Assembly: GCA_036172665.1 (NCBI GenBank)
Contig: CM069873.1
Coordinates: forward strand, 50,219,909-50,283,908
From: Prosopocoilus inquinatus
Lineage: Eukaryota > Arthropoda > Insecta > Coleoptera > Lucanidae
Length of the DNA stretch: 64,000 bases
Direction of reading: 5' to 3'
Position 1 is the first letter of the stretch, and the number at the start of each line of letters is the position of its first letter. Below the pieces are notes generated by a model, which was not told the DNA's origin, did no database searches, and saw nothing but the letters and a program-made list of their open reading frames with translations. The translations under genes were made by a program, and so were the position numbers. Below, piece by piece: positions 30,296 through 40,517 of this stretch.

Positions 30296-30676
30296 ATGCC
30301 TAACCTTGTTGACACGACGGATGTTGTCGAGGTATCCTGTAGTGCAACCCAGGTTTGGGTTGATGAAAAGCTGGTGGAATTTGGGGGACATGTTTCGTCC
30401 ACAAATGCAGCGCTTCAACGCCCAAAAACGCCAGATATTTCTGACATCGGAGCACCTGAGTCGGCTCAACCTACTCCATCGACTTCTGTTAGCCTTCCAG
30501 AGTTCATGTCGGACGAAGACTTCAATAAGGCCTTAAAGTCTTTGCCGAGGGGCTTTCTGAAGAATAAGAAGGGCGGCAGGAGGCGGTTTTTGTTGAAATT
30601 GCCGGATGGTAGTCGGCTCAAGATGTGGAAATCTGAAGCACTCCGTATCGGGCTGTTGAAGTGGCCTGTTCAATAA
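30296..30676 (+). CDS. Polinton plus-strand 126-residue basic protein, unknown
   Basis: Open frame of 126 residues, GC-richer than its neighbours and on the opposite strand to the surrounding Polinton genes. The ATG follows a TATAG acceptor-like site by a few bases. The N-terminal 80 residues are acidic/Ser-Thr-rich. The C-terminal part is basic and compact (FLKNKKGGRRRFLLKLPDG then KMWKSEALRIGLLKWP), like a nucleic-acid-binding tail. No family recognised. Composition and strand suggest a regulatory or DNA-condensing role, which is inference. Confidence 0.55.
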   Translation: MPNLVDTTDVVEVSCSATQVWVDEKLVEFGGHVSSTNAALQRPKTPDISDIGAPESAQPTPSTSVSLPEFMSDEDFNKALKSLPRGFLKNKKGGRRRFLLKLPDGSRLKMWKSEALRIGLLKWPVQ

Positions 30677-30807
30677 GAACATGTTTTGTTATTAGTGGGC
30701 AATTGTACAGTTATGTTCTGAGTATGTTTTAAGTTGATTTTTGATAATTTCATTTTTTCAAAGTAGGTTATGTTATATTGTTTGGTTTTTCTGTATAGAA
30801 TTTAGGG

Positions 30808-30902
30808 TATATAAAGGCGGCGATTTTCGTTTGTCAGAAGTCTCCATTTCGTCTTCAAGCAGCTAAGACTTATAGCTGTAATTATTCTACAAGATGGTAA
30901 GA
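30808..30902 (+). promoter_or_regulatory. Plus-strand promoter and first exon ending at a start codon
   Basis: TATATAAAGG at 30808-30817, TCAG initiator at 30834-30837, then an ATG at 30894-30896 followed at once by GTAAGA, a strong splice donor. The coding exon would hold only Met. The expected downstream exon is not found: Harbinger-2 begins at 31057 inside the presumed intron, and nothing clear follows at 34604-35891. Confidence 0.55.
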
Positions 30903-31440
30903 ATCATTAATAAAATATTAAATTGTCATAATACTTTGTAATATGTTGAATGTGGTTTGTAAGTGTGGTAAAAGATCCATGTTACGTTACCATGTCAATG
31001 TATTTATTTGCACTTTGAAACAATTCCATTATTTTTATTAATATTTAATATTTTAAGGGCCGGTCTTTCCATTTGCTAATAAAGCAGCTTATAACTATTT
31101 GTCGAATAAACTTATTAGCTACTTTTATTAGCCGCATTTCTTGCGCGCGTCTTTCCATCTCTACTTATTTGGTAAATAACTGTTGGGCGAATAAAGGTTT
31201 GAGTAAATGCTGTTGTTATGTTGGCAATGAAAAGTACCGCGAAGCAACTTCGGTGCATTATAATAGATAAAGACAACTGTTTCAGTAGTTAAATAAGTAA
31301 GAGCAGGATGACAAAAATATTTCAAGGAAAGGCGGTAAATTTGTTTGCCAGATGTTACCATAAAATTTAATATGACATTTGCGTTTTCCCGCATTCTTAC
31401 AGAAAGAGTAGTGTGTGTAAGGTGTATTTGTGTCGTGAAA

Positions 31441-32558
31441 ATGAATTCATTGGATAAGAAGAAAAGAGAAAGAGCTGTAAATTTTACAGAATTAGAGATT
31501 CGTTTATTAATAGACGTTGCGGTTCAATACATGCATATAATTGAAAATAAGAAAACAGATGCAGTTAGCTGGAAAGACAAAAATCAAGCTTGGGAGAAGA
31601 TATCTCAAAATTTCAATGCATTAACAGGGTCAATAAATAGAAATGCTAAAGTATTGCGTTTAAAGTATGACTGCATAAAACGAAATTTAAAAAGTAAGCA
31701 GTCCAAAAATAAATTGGAAATATTTAAAACCGGAGGAGGTTGTCCTAATCCAGAGCCCCTTACGGATTATGAAGAAGAATTGTTGGCTTATATATGCTTA
31801 AGTGTAGATGGATTACCATCGGAAAATGATTCAGATTTTTTGCTAGAGACAGGTAAGTTAAATATATTTTAAATTATACTAACATTTAATAAGAATATTT
31901 TTCTTTGTGATAGTAGCTAGTTGTAGTACAGATAAAAATAAACAATCTGAAGAACCAGGTTCTGTACTATTCGAAATTGTAACAGATGAAACTGAGGTCA
32001 GCCAAGAAACAAATATTGAAGTGGAGGAGGAACCACAGTGTGTTGCAATACAAGACGATACAATTAGAAAGTGTGATGAGGTATAAAATATATTTAAAGC
32101 TGAATTTTATTATAAATAAAACGTTTTCAAATAAAAACATGTTATTTTACAGCCTTCCACATCTCATTCAAAATGGAAGCAATGGAATCCGAAACAATTA
32201 AAAGAAAGGAAACATAGTGCACTGTTAACCAGCACTTCTAAAATCATTGAATCATAAAATTGATTTGTTAACTGATTCTCGTTCTGAGCTTATACAACTA
32301 CAAACCCAAATAGCTGAGCAGGAAATTAAACAGAAAGGAGAACAATCAGAAGCACAAAAGCAATGGATAAAAAAATCAAGATGATAGACAACAAGAACAA
32401 AATGAACAATTAATGATAAATTTGAAGATTCAACAGGAGTTAATGATGGAAATGCGAGACAGACAAAAACGAGAAGGCAGTTTAAGAGAACAATTACTTT
32501 TATTAGAAATAGAAAATAAAAAATTAGAAATATTAATTAAAAAAAGGCAATTACAGTA
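31441..32558 (+). pseudogene. Harbinger-2 Myb/SANT-like protein, three exons, frameshifted tail
   Basis: Exon 1 31441-31852 (MNSLDKKKRER; WEKISQNFN; LRLKYDCIKRN) is the DNA-binding helix bundle. Exon 2 31914-32080 and exon 3 from 32153 join in frame by canonical sites. A stop is met at about 32258; the coiled-coil tail (QIAEQEIKQKG ... LLLLEIENKKLEILIKKRQLQ) continues in other frames, so two frameshifts (about 32240 and 32375) have broken it. It would normally help the transposase bind the ends. Same layout as the intact Harbinger-1 protein but clearly divergent. Confidence 0.75.
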
Positions 32559-33003
32559 ATTACAATTCTTACAAAATATGTTTCTTTAATATAACATTGT
32601 ACATAAACACTATACAATAATTATACATAAATATACATATTTCAGGTTTTAAAGAACAATTCTTTGTATTATAAATTGAAAATGAACAATTAGATTAATG
32701 AATTATTTACTAATGTCATTTAGATTATCTGTAAAGCAGTCACAAGATAATTAAGGTAAAAATAATAAAAACAATTACAACCTATTACAATTTTTTTATA
32801 TGTAATTTAAGTTTCTATAAAGTAACACTGTACATTTCACTTTTCACCATTGATCAATTGCGAGGTATTTTGTGTACCCAATCATAAATTTTATTGCAAA
32901 GATACTAGCTTTGTATTAATTTACACTAGAAAATTTAAAATGTTAACTGTATTGGTTCCTCAGCTATACATAAATGTTATTAAGGTATGAAGGTACATAA
33001 AGT

Positions 33004-34344
33004 TTACAATAAAGTTTGAAAATAATTAACCAAGAGTCTGCGTGTTGCATTATCATGACGTCGTCTCGGCAAGGGTTCATTATCGTGCCCTTCAAGTCCT
33101 ATATTTCCAGCTGCAACTTCTTCCCCTTCTACTGGCAACTCGTCATGATTTCTACGTGCAATATTATGTATAATTGCACTAGCAATTATCACTTCCTGTG
33201 CTAACGGTAATCGACACCTAATTCCTAATGACAGAATTGGAAAACGTCTCTTCCAAATTCCAAATGTTCTTTCTACCAAATTTCTTGTCCTTATATGTGA
33301 TTCATTGTACAAGTTTTCTGCTTCTGTTACTGGCTCGTCAATTGGTGTTAGTAAATAACTTCGTAATGGATAGCCACTGTCTCCTAACAACAATTGATCG
33401 CCCATTTCACCACTTGCAAATCGCATCATTATTGCGGAACTATTAAAAATATGCGTATCATGAGCAGCTCCAGGCCATCTAGCAACTACATCTGTTATGC
33501 ATAGATTTGCATCACAAATTACTTGAACGTTCAAGGAAAAATATCCCTTTCTGTTTCTAAAATTTTCTGCATTTGGTCCACCTAAAACGAAGTAAAAAAT
33601 ACAAGGTTATTGTATTGGAAAATAAGTTTAAAATTTATATTAACGTTAAATAATTAGCGATTTAAACTTTAAATTGAAAGTATTTTAAAATGTTTTGTAC
33701 AATCCTAAATGTATTTTTATATCACTATAAATAATGCATATAACATTATTATTCATAGCTAAAATAAATACTAACCTGGTGATTGTAGTCTTACATGTGT
33801 GCAGTCAATAGCTCCAATAACTCTTGGAAATCGAGCAACTTGTGAAAATTGTATCACTGCTGTATTTCTTTCTTCGACAGATTGAGGAAATTTTATGTAT
33901 TGTGGCCTTAATTCAGCTAATGCATTAATTACACGCTGAATAATAATTCCTGCTGTTGATTTGTGTATACCACAAAAATCTGCAATTGTTACATAAAAAC
34001 TTCCAGATGCTAGGAATCGTAATGTCAGCAACAATTGCTGTAGTGGTGAAACGGCATGATTTCTACAAATAGGTATTATTTAGATGAATTTATAGAATCA
34101 ATTAAAACAATTAACATTGTTACCTTTGAGTCCTAGGATTTAAGTTATCTTGTATTTCAGCCAATAATTGTCTGGCTGAATCTTTTGATATTCTGAATCT
34201 TGTGACAAATTCTTTGTCATTCCACAGATCCATATTATCTGGCCGTTCACGCACTGTGTATTTGTGGCGATCAGGATTTACGAACTCAACAATATCAATC
34301 AATTCTTGATCCGCTAGCTCTTCAAAATCTTCGAAAATGTCCAT
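33004..34344 (-). CDS. Harbinger-2 DDE transposase (HARBI1-like), three exons, intact
   Basis: Exons 34344-34124, 34062-33776 and 33581-33004, all GT-AG, sum to 1086 nt (361 residues). The N-terminal helical region (RFRISKDSARQLL) is followed by LTLRFLASGSF and HKSTAG, the first Asp in AIDCTH, a second Asp in the PGAAHDTHIF segment, and Glu in RNLVERTFGIWKRRF, ending close to the normal family C-terminus. No stop or frameshift seen. It catalyses excision and insertion at TWA sites. The neighbouring Myb gene is broken, so mobility would need one in trans. Confidence 0.92.
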
Positions 34345-34603
34345 TTCGATTGTATAAACAAATTTTGTACTTGTGCTTTTTACAAAGAAAAATCAGCTGA
34401 GATAGTAGGCGCACGCGCATTTATAATTTGAGGTTATTAGGCACTGCTATTTGGTAGTTCAAGTGCCAAATAAGTTATGCAGCTAATAATCCGACTTAGT
34501 AGCTAAATAAATGCTATTAGGAGGTGGAAAGACGCTTCATTATATTTATAAGCCAAATAGATTATTAAGAAGTTTATTAAGAGATGGAAAGACCGGCCCT
34601 AAA

Positions 34604-35891
34604 ACACATACACAATCTCACACTTTGCTACACATAAATGAACTGACATGTTACATAATTTTAATTGTTTTTTTTTTTCATGGTCAATAGATGTCGCACT
34701 TGTTTTAAGTAAATGTGATATATGGCGTTGTTGCGTAAATAATTCTAGAGCATAATTATCTGGAATATTTGCGGAAAGCGTTATATAACGATAAACACGT
34801 ACACAATCCTAATTTCTGTGAGGCATGAGTGTCAATTTGCATTATTGCGCTTGCGTTACGTAATTAGGATATTCATAGCGTTACCGCATAGATATGTCTG
34901 GAGAATAATTATCTAGTATATTTGTGGGAAACGTTACCCGACAACGAACATATACACGTTAATAATTTACTGAGAATTTGAATGTTGATTGTCATTGCGA
35001 TAGGTAAAAATTTTAACATCACATAACCCAGTAATATTTCATATTTTGAAGAGTGGTACAACTGTATTATTTTTCGTGTGTTTAATAAATGTATCATAGA
35101 TGTCAAAAGCGTTTTACTTACCTTAATCACATAAGTAGAGGAGTCAATGAGAAAACAATAATTAATTTCACTATCAATTTTCAATACAAAAGGCGCCCAA
35201 CTACACAGAAAATCGTACATGAACCCCGTGCAGTTTTCTGTTTTAAAAAGTATAAATCAATTTCATTTTCGTAATCATCTCAGGCCCTGGGTAGAGATTA
35301 TCAATTTTAGAGTTTCATGTTCTGAATTTTGCGTGTATTTTCCTTATTTAAAAAGGAAAATCCATAACAAATATGTAAATTTTATAGTATTTGTATATTT
35401 AATCGACGTTCGCCTTCAAACATGTTTATTTTTTCTATGCCACTTAATTTATTATACGACGGTGTGTGAATCTAAATTCTTAAATTTTAAATTGATCGAT
35501 TAAAATTAATAACGTCTCCTTTCTGATTTAGTTTATTATAATTTTTATACAGATCACTTCTCGCTATGAAATTTTTAACGCTGCACAGTGAAAACCATTT
35601 TTGTGACTTTTACATCGTAGAAAATTCGTAAATTTGACAACGTTTGAAATTTCAATCGAATAAAGCGATACTTTCAAAGACAATAAAAATCTGTCAAGCT
35701 AAATTGCTCATCAAGAGTTAATCTAAATAATTTAATAACGCAATGTATTTCTAAATTCTTTCTTAAATCCTTAAATTAATTTATTAAAATTAATAACGAA
35801 TAAAATAACAACTCCTTTCTGATTATAGTTTATTGTATAATAATATATTATTAATAACAATATTTAATAATTAATATTTTAATAATAATAT
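34604..35891. other. Polinton non-coding segment
   Basis: Resumes the Polinton after Harbinger-2. AT-rich, with no supported gene on either strand. Confidence 0.5.
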
Positions 35892-36227
35892 TTAAGAATA
35901 AGTACACAAATAGCAATTCTTCTTCCGTGGAGGTGGACCATCTATTTCATCCAAAGAAAATTCGGTTTGATTCCAATGTTGGTGACAGAGTCTCTGACTT
36001 TGTAGATATTTACAGCGTTGATAATGAATCGGCAACTTAGGCCAGATGTATTCTAGATCTACGGCTGTGACTCTGGTACATAGATACGATTTTGGAAAGT
36101 ACTTCAAATCCTTATCTGGTATACTACTGAACGAACAATCTTTTTCGTACTGGTCAATAACTTCGCCAACCTTCTCTACAACATGCTTTATAATGTTCTT
36201 GCAAAATAGACGGGAGAAGAAATCCAT
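35892..36227 (-). CDS. Polinton small Cys/His-containing protein
   Basis: 111 residues, intact. The N-terminal amphipathic helix (MDFFSRLFCKNIIKHVVEKVGEVIDQYEKD) is followed by a region with several Cys and His (YQRCKYL, RLCHQHW) and a basic/Cys end (PPRKKNCYLC) that might bind metal. It is the last gene of the minus-strand capsid cluster, 46 bp after the previous stop. No family recognised. Confidence 0.6.
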   Translation of the reverse strand: MDFFSRLFCKNIIKHVVEKVGEVIDQYEKDCSFSSIPDKDLKYFPKSYLCTRVTAVDLEYIWPKLPIHYQRCKYLQSQRLCHQHWNQTEFSLDEIDGPPPRKKNCYLCTYS

Positions 36228-36272
36228 TGCGAAGCTGAACTTTTCTTATACTAACTAAGAACCAAAGTTTCC

Positions 36273-36803
36273 TCATAATATATCACAAATGTTTAGTGTA
36301 AAAAATCCTTCATATAACTTTGTTTGAATAAATTTATGTAAATCAAACACGTTCGATAAAGCACACATGCAATTTTTTCTTGAGTGAAATGGACACTTGG
36401 GTTCGGATTTTTGCAATTTTTGTACATCTTCGTAAATTTCACCCAAATCTAACACAGGTACACTTTCACCATTGCTTTTCGCTAGAATTTCACATAGAAA
36501 TCGAGACTTCTCCACTCCTTTAACGTAAACGACTTTGGCTGTACAACATAAAAAGGTGATGATTGCGTCAAACTCAGATAAGGGGACGAATCCTCTATTC
36601 CAATCAATGCAATGGTGATTGGTCATTAACCAGTTTGCAACATTTTGAAATTTTCTGGGGACCATTGACAAACTTGTGGGTGGTTGAAATAAAAAATGAC
36701 TCACTTTTCTTTCACTATCGTAAGAAGCCAACTCTTTTGGTATAAACTGATTATTTTCCACTTTAAATCCTTGAATGTCAATGACAATAAATCGTTTTTT
36801 CAT
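36273..36803 (-). CDS. Polinton conserved-looking protein with N-terminal VIDIQGF motif
   Basis: Start chosen at 36803 (MKKRFIVIDIQGF); an upstream in-frame ATG at 36845 adds 14 residues. About 176 residues. The beginning (strand VIDIQGF, then FIPKELA) resembles the first strand of RNase H-like/DnaQ folds. Near the C-terminus CPFHSRKNCMCAL gives a C-x3-H-x4-C-x1-C cluster that could bind zinc. Function unknown. It sits between the capsid gene and the 111-residue gene. Confidence 0.6.
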   Translation of the reverse strand: MKKRFIVIDIQGFKVENNQFIPKELASYDSERKVSHFLFQPPTSLSMVPRKFQNVANWLMTNHHCIDWNRGFVPLSEFDAIITFLCCTAKVVYVKGVEKSRFLCEILAKSNGESVPVLDLGEIYEDVQKLQKSEPKCPFHSRKNCMCALSNVFDLHKFIQTKLYEGFFTLNICDIL

Positions 36804-36883
36804 GGTTCGGTTGATGTTGCTTCTTATAAAATCAAATGAAATCAAATAGTTTTAGCTTCTCTGTTAATACTGCCATTCACGGT

Positions 36884-38104
36884 TTACATCAACTGACGGA
36901 CAATTTTGGTGAGAGGTGAATAAGAGAACGCTTTGTCATGCAGAATTAAACAGTAAGCAATAGTATCAGCTTTAATATTTTCTTTAGTTGTAAACTCAAT
37001 TCTTATTTCTACTGCACTTTTATGCATTACATCTCTCTGAAAAGTGCAGTCGATTCCTATTAATGGGCAACTAGTTAATCCTTTTGGATTGAACCAAGGT
37101 TGACTGCTTTCACGATGATAATAATTTTCCTGAAATCTAGAATACATGTCGTATATAACGGCGTATTTGTTATTTTCAATATCAATTTCAATATTGTCGT
37201 ACGGATAGCGTTCGCCATTTAGAAATACCGTTAATGATTTTAACTTAACGTCATCAAACAGACTCATGTTTGCATCGACGACACCCTTTCGCTTAGTTTG
37301 GAAACCGATGATTATGTACCTTGGCGTTTCCAACTGCGGAGCCGTTTTTACTGTCCAAGAATGACTTGTCGTAGTTGGGAGCGACGGATACTCGTGCAAC
37401 TCCCAGCTTCTGAAAGGAATTTGTATTTCAACATCTCTGTCTGTCACTCTCGTTAAAGCCAATTGCTCACGTAGTCTAACAGAAATATGAGGTATACGCC
37501 ATACAATTGTGTCAATTATTAATTTAATCTTTTCCGTCTTGTTTGTTTCCACAACTGCATCAACGTCATCATTTGCTCTGATCAATACTAATTCTTGCCT
37601 CATATTCAAGACGATCTTTTTATAATCTTCCCCAAAACAAAATAATGTCTTTAAAGGTACACTTGCTGAGAAATCTCCCTTAACGTTGAGTATATCGCTC
37701 ATTTTATCATTCTCCTGGATCCATCCTGCATTTTCCAATTTTACTGTATCGTTGCGAGTAAAAGAAAAATACCCTTTCATTGTTGATGTTATGCCAACAT
37801 TTCTTACCGAATCCACCTGTACTCCGTTCAGAAGATATCTAATCTCGCTAAACATATAAGCTACCGGATTATTTATCAATTGTGCCGTCGCACTGTGTTT
37901 AGTATTATCACTAACCAAACGCAGTCTTCCCTCTACGTACAAATAACTTTCGCAAGGGAGGGTGTAATTGTCGATCTCAGGTACGGTGATACGCACTTCA
38001 TCGTTATTACCAAATGATGAACTGAATGGTAAGTGTGAATGGAACTCCATACTGGTTATTGAAGTGTCCAATTTAATTTTATCAGTTACTCCCAAAATAT
38101 CCAT
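36884..38104 (-). CDS. Polinton major capsid protein (double jelly roll)
   Basis: 406 residues, intact. Long beta-rich protein with two halves: TSITSMEFHSHLPF at the start, YLYVEGRLRL, then NKYAVIYDMYSRFQENYYHRE, a FNPKGLTSCPLIGIDCTF segment and a C-terminal VEIRIEFTT strand. This matches the insect 'double jelly roll-like' proteins I know from Polintons, which form hexagonal capsomers. Position next to the minor capsid and protease genes supports it. It is shorter than many Polinton capsid proteins. Confidence 0.78.
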   Translation of the reverse strand: MDILGVTDKIKLDTSITSMEFHSHLPFSSSFGNNDEVRITVPEIDNYTLPCESYLYVEGRLRLVSDNTKHSATAQLINNPVAYMFSEIRYLLNGVQVDSVRNVGITSTMKGYFSFTRNDTVKLENAGWIQENDKMSDILNVKGDFSASVPLKTLFCFGEDYKKIVLNMRQELVLIRANDDVDAVVETNKTEKIKLIIDTIVWRIPHISVRLREQLALTRVTDRDVEIQIPFRSWELHEYPSLPTTTSHSWTVKTAPQLETPRYIIIGFQTKRKGVVDANMSLFDDVKLKSLTVFLNGERYPYDNIEIDIENNKYAVIYDMYSRFQENYYHRESSQPWFNPKGLTSCPLIGIDCTFQRDVMHKSAVEIRIEFTTKENIKADTIAYCLILHDKAFSYSPLTKIVRQLM

Positions 38105-38364
38105 GTCGTTCTGTTTAGATGATGATTGCCTTACGTGTAATGATGGTGTTCACCCTTTGACGGTTACGTTTCTTCTACAGAATAATTCCCCCTATGTTAG
38201 CACCTTATAACCTAAACTCTCTAAATATATTCGATTTCTCTGTGTCAATTTCAGTTTTTTTTGTCGACAACAGTTCAGTATCTGTTTCCGTGGTTTAAAT
38301 AATACATTACGTCTAATTCTGCTACACTCTTTCCGTTTCGAATAATTGCTATCGTAAATAATCA

Positions 38365-39099
38365 TTATGTGAATCTTCTCAAATGAAGTCTTAGAGTAAT
38401 TACTTCGTTTCTAAAATTTACTAATCGATTCTCTTGATCTAATAGTCGAATGACTATTCTCGTAATCACGTTCACGGTCACTGGAAGATAAATAGCTTGA
38501 AGAGGGGATTCTATTATTTTAAACCCTGGAGGTACATTTGGAAAGAAATGATACAAAACATGACCGGGTTCTCCGTTGTTATAAGATCCACCGGTTAGAT
38601 TACATTCTATTCTTATAGCATTTACTTTATTTATTTCCACCGGAAAATCACCAATGTTATTATCGTTTACTTTCAACGTTCGCGGTTTAAAACCCAACAA
38701 TTTTCCCAATGAATTTGGTTTACTAAAATCGAGCTTAACCGAACTGTGTATGGTTGCCTTTAAAGTATTATTATTTCCTTTAATGTTTATATAATCAGGG
38801 ATATTGTTATTTTGAAAATAATCTTTCAGATATTGGTTGATATCGTCTAGTTCATATGTACCTGTAGGTATAACGATAGTTTTCCAAACCGTCGTTTTTC
38901 CTGTTTCTTCATAATGTATCAAATTATTACTTTCATCTATGTTAGGTATTGCATTAAACGTTTCAAAATTTAACAAGAACATTTCAAATGTTGCCTCTTC
39001 ATCGAGGTATAGTGGTGGATTCAATTCACAAAATAAAACTGATTCAGTTCCCGTAAGAGTGAATGTACACGCAACGGGTGAAGATTCCATGTTGACCAT
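38365..39099 (-). CDS. Polinton minor capsid protein (penton-like)
   Basis: 244 residues, intact. Beta-rich: FTLTGTESVLFCELNPPLYLDEEATFEMFLLNFE region, GTYELDDINQYLKDYF, then a C-terminal jelly-roll-like half ending VITLRLHLRRFT. By size, strand content and location directly after the protease gene it is the single-jelly-roll penton protein. Assignment rests on context as much as on sequence. Confidence 0.68.
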   Translation of the reverse strand: MVNMESSPVACTFTLTGTESVLFCELNPPLYLDEEATFEMFLLNFETFNAIPNIDESNNLIHYEETGKTTVWKTIVIPTGTYELDDINQYLKDYFQNNNIPDYINIKGNNNTLKATIHSSVKLDFSKPNSLGKLLGFKPRTLKVNDNNIGDFPVEINKVNAIRIECNLTGGSYNNGEPGHVLYHFFPNVPPGFKIIESPLQAIYLPVTVNVITRIVIRLLDQENRLVNFRNEVITLRLHLRRFT

Positions 39100-39121
39100 C
39101 TTTCAAGTACTACATTCTTAC

Positions 39122-39529
39122 TTAACTTGTAAAGGACTTTAAAAACTGTAGACATAAGTGTCCACAATTTTGTGTATTTTGTTTCTGATACCTTTCATAA
39201 TTATAGTTAATAACTCCCAATCCGTTCGATAAAAGATATTTCTCTACTTCAACTGGAGGTCGTAGATCTCCATAGCTGTCAAAATATTTTACGATTCCTC
39301 CTCTCTTATAATATGCCACCCAATGCGTTCCTTCACCAGAATCGCTATCTAAATTCACTACTCCACTTTCATGCTTCCATATCTTTTTAGGTAAAGTATC
39401 TCTCATAAACACACCTCGAAAGAAAGGTAATTTCCATATTTTAGCATATTTCAGTATGTCAATGTTAGTCAACGGTCGCCGAGGCAAATATTTCAGTTTT
39501 TTGGATTGGATCGTAAATATAACCCACAC
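39122..39529 (-). CDS. Polinton adenain/Ulp1-like cysteine protease
   Basis: 135 residues, intact. Catalytic His69 (GTHWVAYY), acidic Asp84 (KYFDSYG) and Cys122 (QNCGHLC), the order and spacing of the adenovirus protease family, which matures capsid proteins. It overlaps the end of the preceding PLA2-like gene by 37 nt in another frame. It is shorter than adenain, as usual for Polintons. Confidence 0.88.
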   Translation of the reverse strand: MWVIFTIQSKKLKYLPRRPLTNIDILKYAKIWKLPFFRGVFMRDTLPKKIWKHESGVVNLDSDSGEGTHWVAYYKRGGIVKYFDSYGDLRPPVEVEKYLLSNGLGVINYNYERYQKQNTQNCGHLCLQFLKSFTS

Positions 39530-40305
39530 CCTGTTTTGTAAGGTTTTATATAGAATCCGCTTCCCACTGCTTTTGTTTCCATAGCGCGATTATGTCGCTC
39601 TGCCTCTTTCAGTTGCTCTTTCGCAGCTTTTGCATCGTTTACCGCCTTAGCAATTGCAGCTGCACCGCCGCCGAGCGATCCTATTGCGCCCAAAGCCGCA
39701 AATAATGGAATTAAAGGTAAAAACCCTCCTCTCTTAGGAATTGGTATCACTCTTTGACGTGGAGATCTTATTTTCTTGTGGTCCTCCTTTAAAACAGCCT
39801 GCGCCAATTTCACATTTTCTAACAGACTCTTGTTACCATTACGTGAAATTGCATGTTGTGCTTTCCTTACAGCTTGTCGAAATGATAATTTACCATCACG
39901 CTTCTTCCTTTTACTACGCTTTCTCTTCACTCCGTTTCCCATTCCAAGCTTTGTCTTAGCTTTCATTAAGGCGGCTACAGATAACGCAGATGCTTTTTCA
40001 CCAAATCCCGCTTCTGTACTCTTCACTCTTTTCACTGCCGCTTGATACAATTTTTTATCTGCTTCGTGACGTTTTTCTAAATCGCTACTTACAGAATATG
40101 CGATATCGTGTTGCTTGCACGCCTCATCCAACGCATTCACACCTCTTTTAAGTCGAACGTCTAATTTTGTGCCCGGACCGCAGTAATTGTAACCTGGTAA
40201 GTGTAACTCTACTGGTAGTTTATTAATTAACGTATTAAGTAAACCACGATCTTTTCGTTTTAAGGTGCTTCTCGCAGTGTAATCTGTTTTGACACGACGT
40301 CGCAT
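39493..40305 (-). CDS. Polinton virion protein with phospholipase A2-like domain
   Basis: 270 residues, intact. A PLA2-type calcium loop YCGPGT (41-46) and catalytic helix LDEACKQHDIAYS with His66-Asp67 resemble the PLA2 of parvovirus VP1, which opens endosomal membranes. Two basic stretches follow (KRKRSKRKKRDGK), then a Gly/Ala-rich hydrophobic segment at about 190-215 and a C-terminus with a twice-used G.G.Y.-type phrase (GSGFYIKPYKTGCGLYLR). It probably sits inside the virion and acts on membranes at entry. No activity can be claimed from sequence alone. Confidence 0.78.
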   Translation of the reverse strand: MRRRVKTDYTARSTLKRKDRGLLNTLINKLPVELHLPGYNYCGPGTKLDVRLKRGVNALDEACKQHDIAYSVSSDLEKRHEADKKLYQAAVKRVKSTEAGFGEKASALSVAALMKAKTKLGMGNGVKRKRSKRKKRDGKLSFRQAVRKAQHAISRNGNKSLLENVKLAQAVLKEDHKKIRSPRQRVIPIPKRGGFLPLIPLFAALGAIGSLGGGAAAIAKAVNDAKAAKEQLKEAERHNRAMETKAVGSGFYIKPYKTGCGLYLRSNPKN

Positions 40306-40517
40306 TTATGGCTTTTCTTTCTAACAGTCAACGATGTTACATGTGTACTACTTCAATACTCACTGCTTATCTTTATATAGCGTAAAAATTTCTCTTAATT
40401 TTTTGGTTAAGTATCGTTAGTTTATTAAATAAAGGATCAAACAGTGTTCTTAGAAAATTTTATTTATAACTGACAGTGTCATATCTAGAAATATATACAT
40501 ATTAAATCACATAACAT

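Larger units (their letters stand above)
31057..34600. mobile_element. PIF/Harbinger transposon Harbinger-2, complete ends
   Basis: 3544 bp. The inverted termini begin GGGCCGGTCTTTCCATYT, flanked by TAA (31054-31056 and 34601-34603), the 3-bp target typical of the superfamily. Contents: a Myb/SANT-like gene (plus) and an intact transposase (minus), convergent. A second copy of GTCTTTCCA lies about 90 bp inside each end, also inverted. It is inserted in the non-coding centre of the Polinton. Confidence 0.95.

Noticed and set aside
34604..35503. Plus-strand frames at 35089 and 35219 as the missing gene of the 30808 promoter
   Set aside because: Low-complexity AT-driven translation with no recognisable domain or splice acceptor in the right phase.
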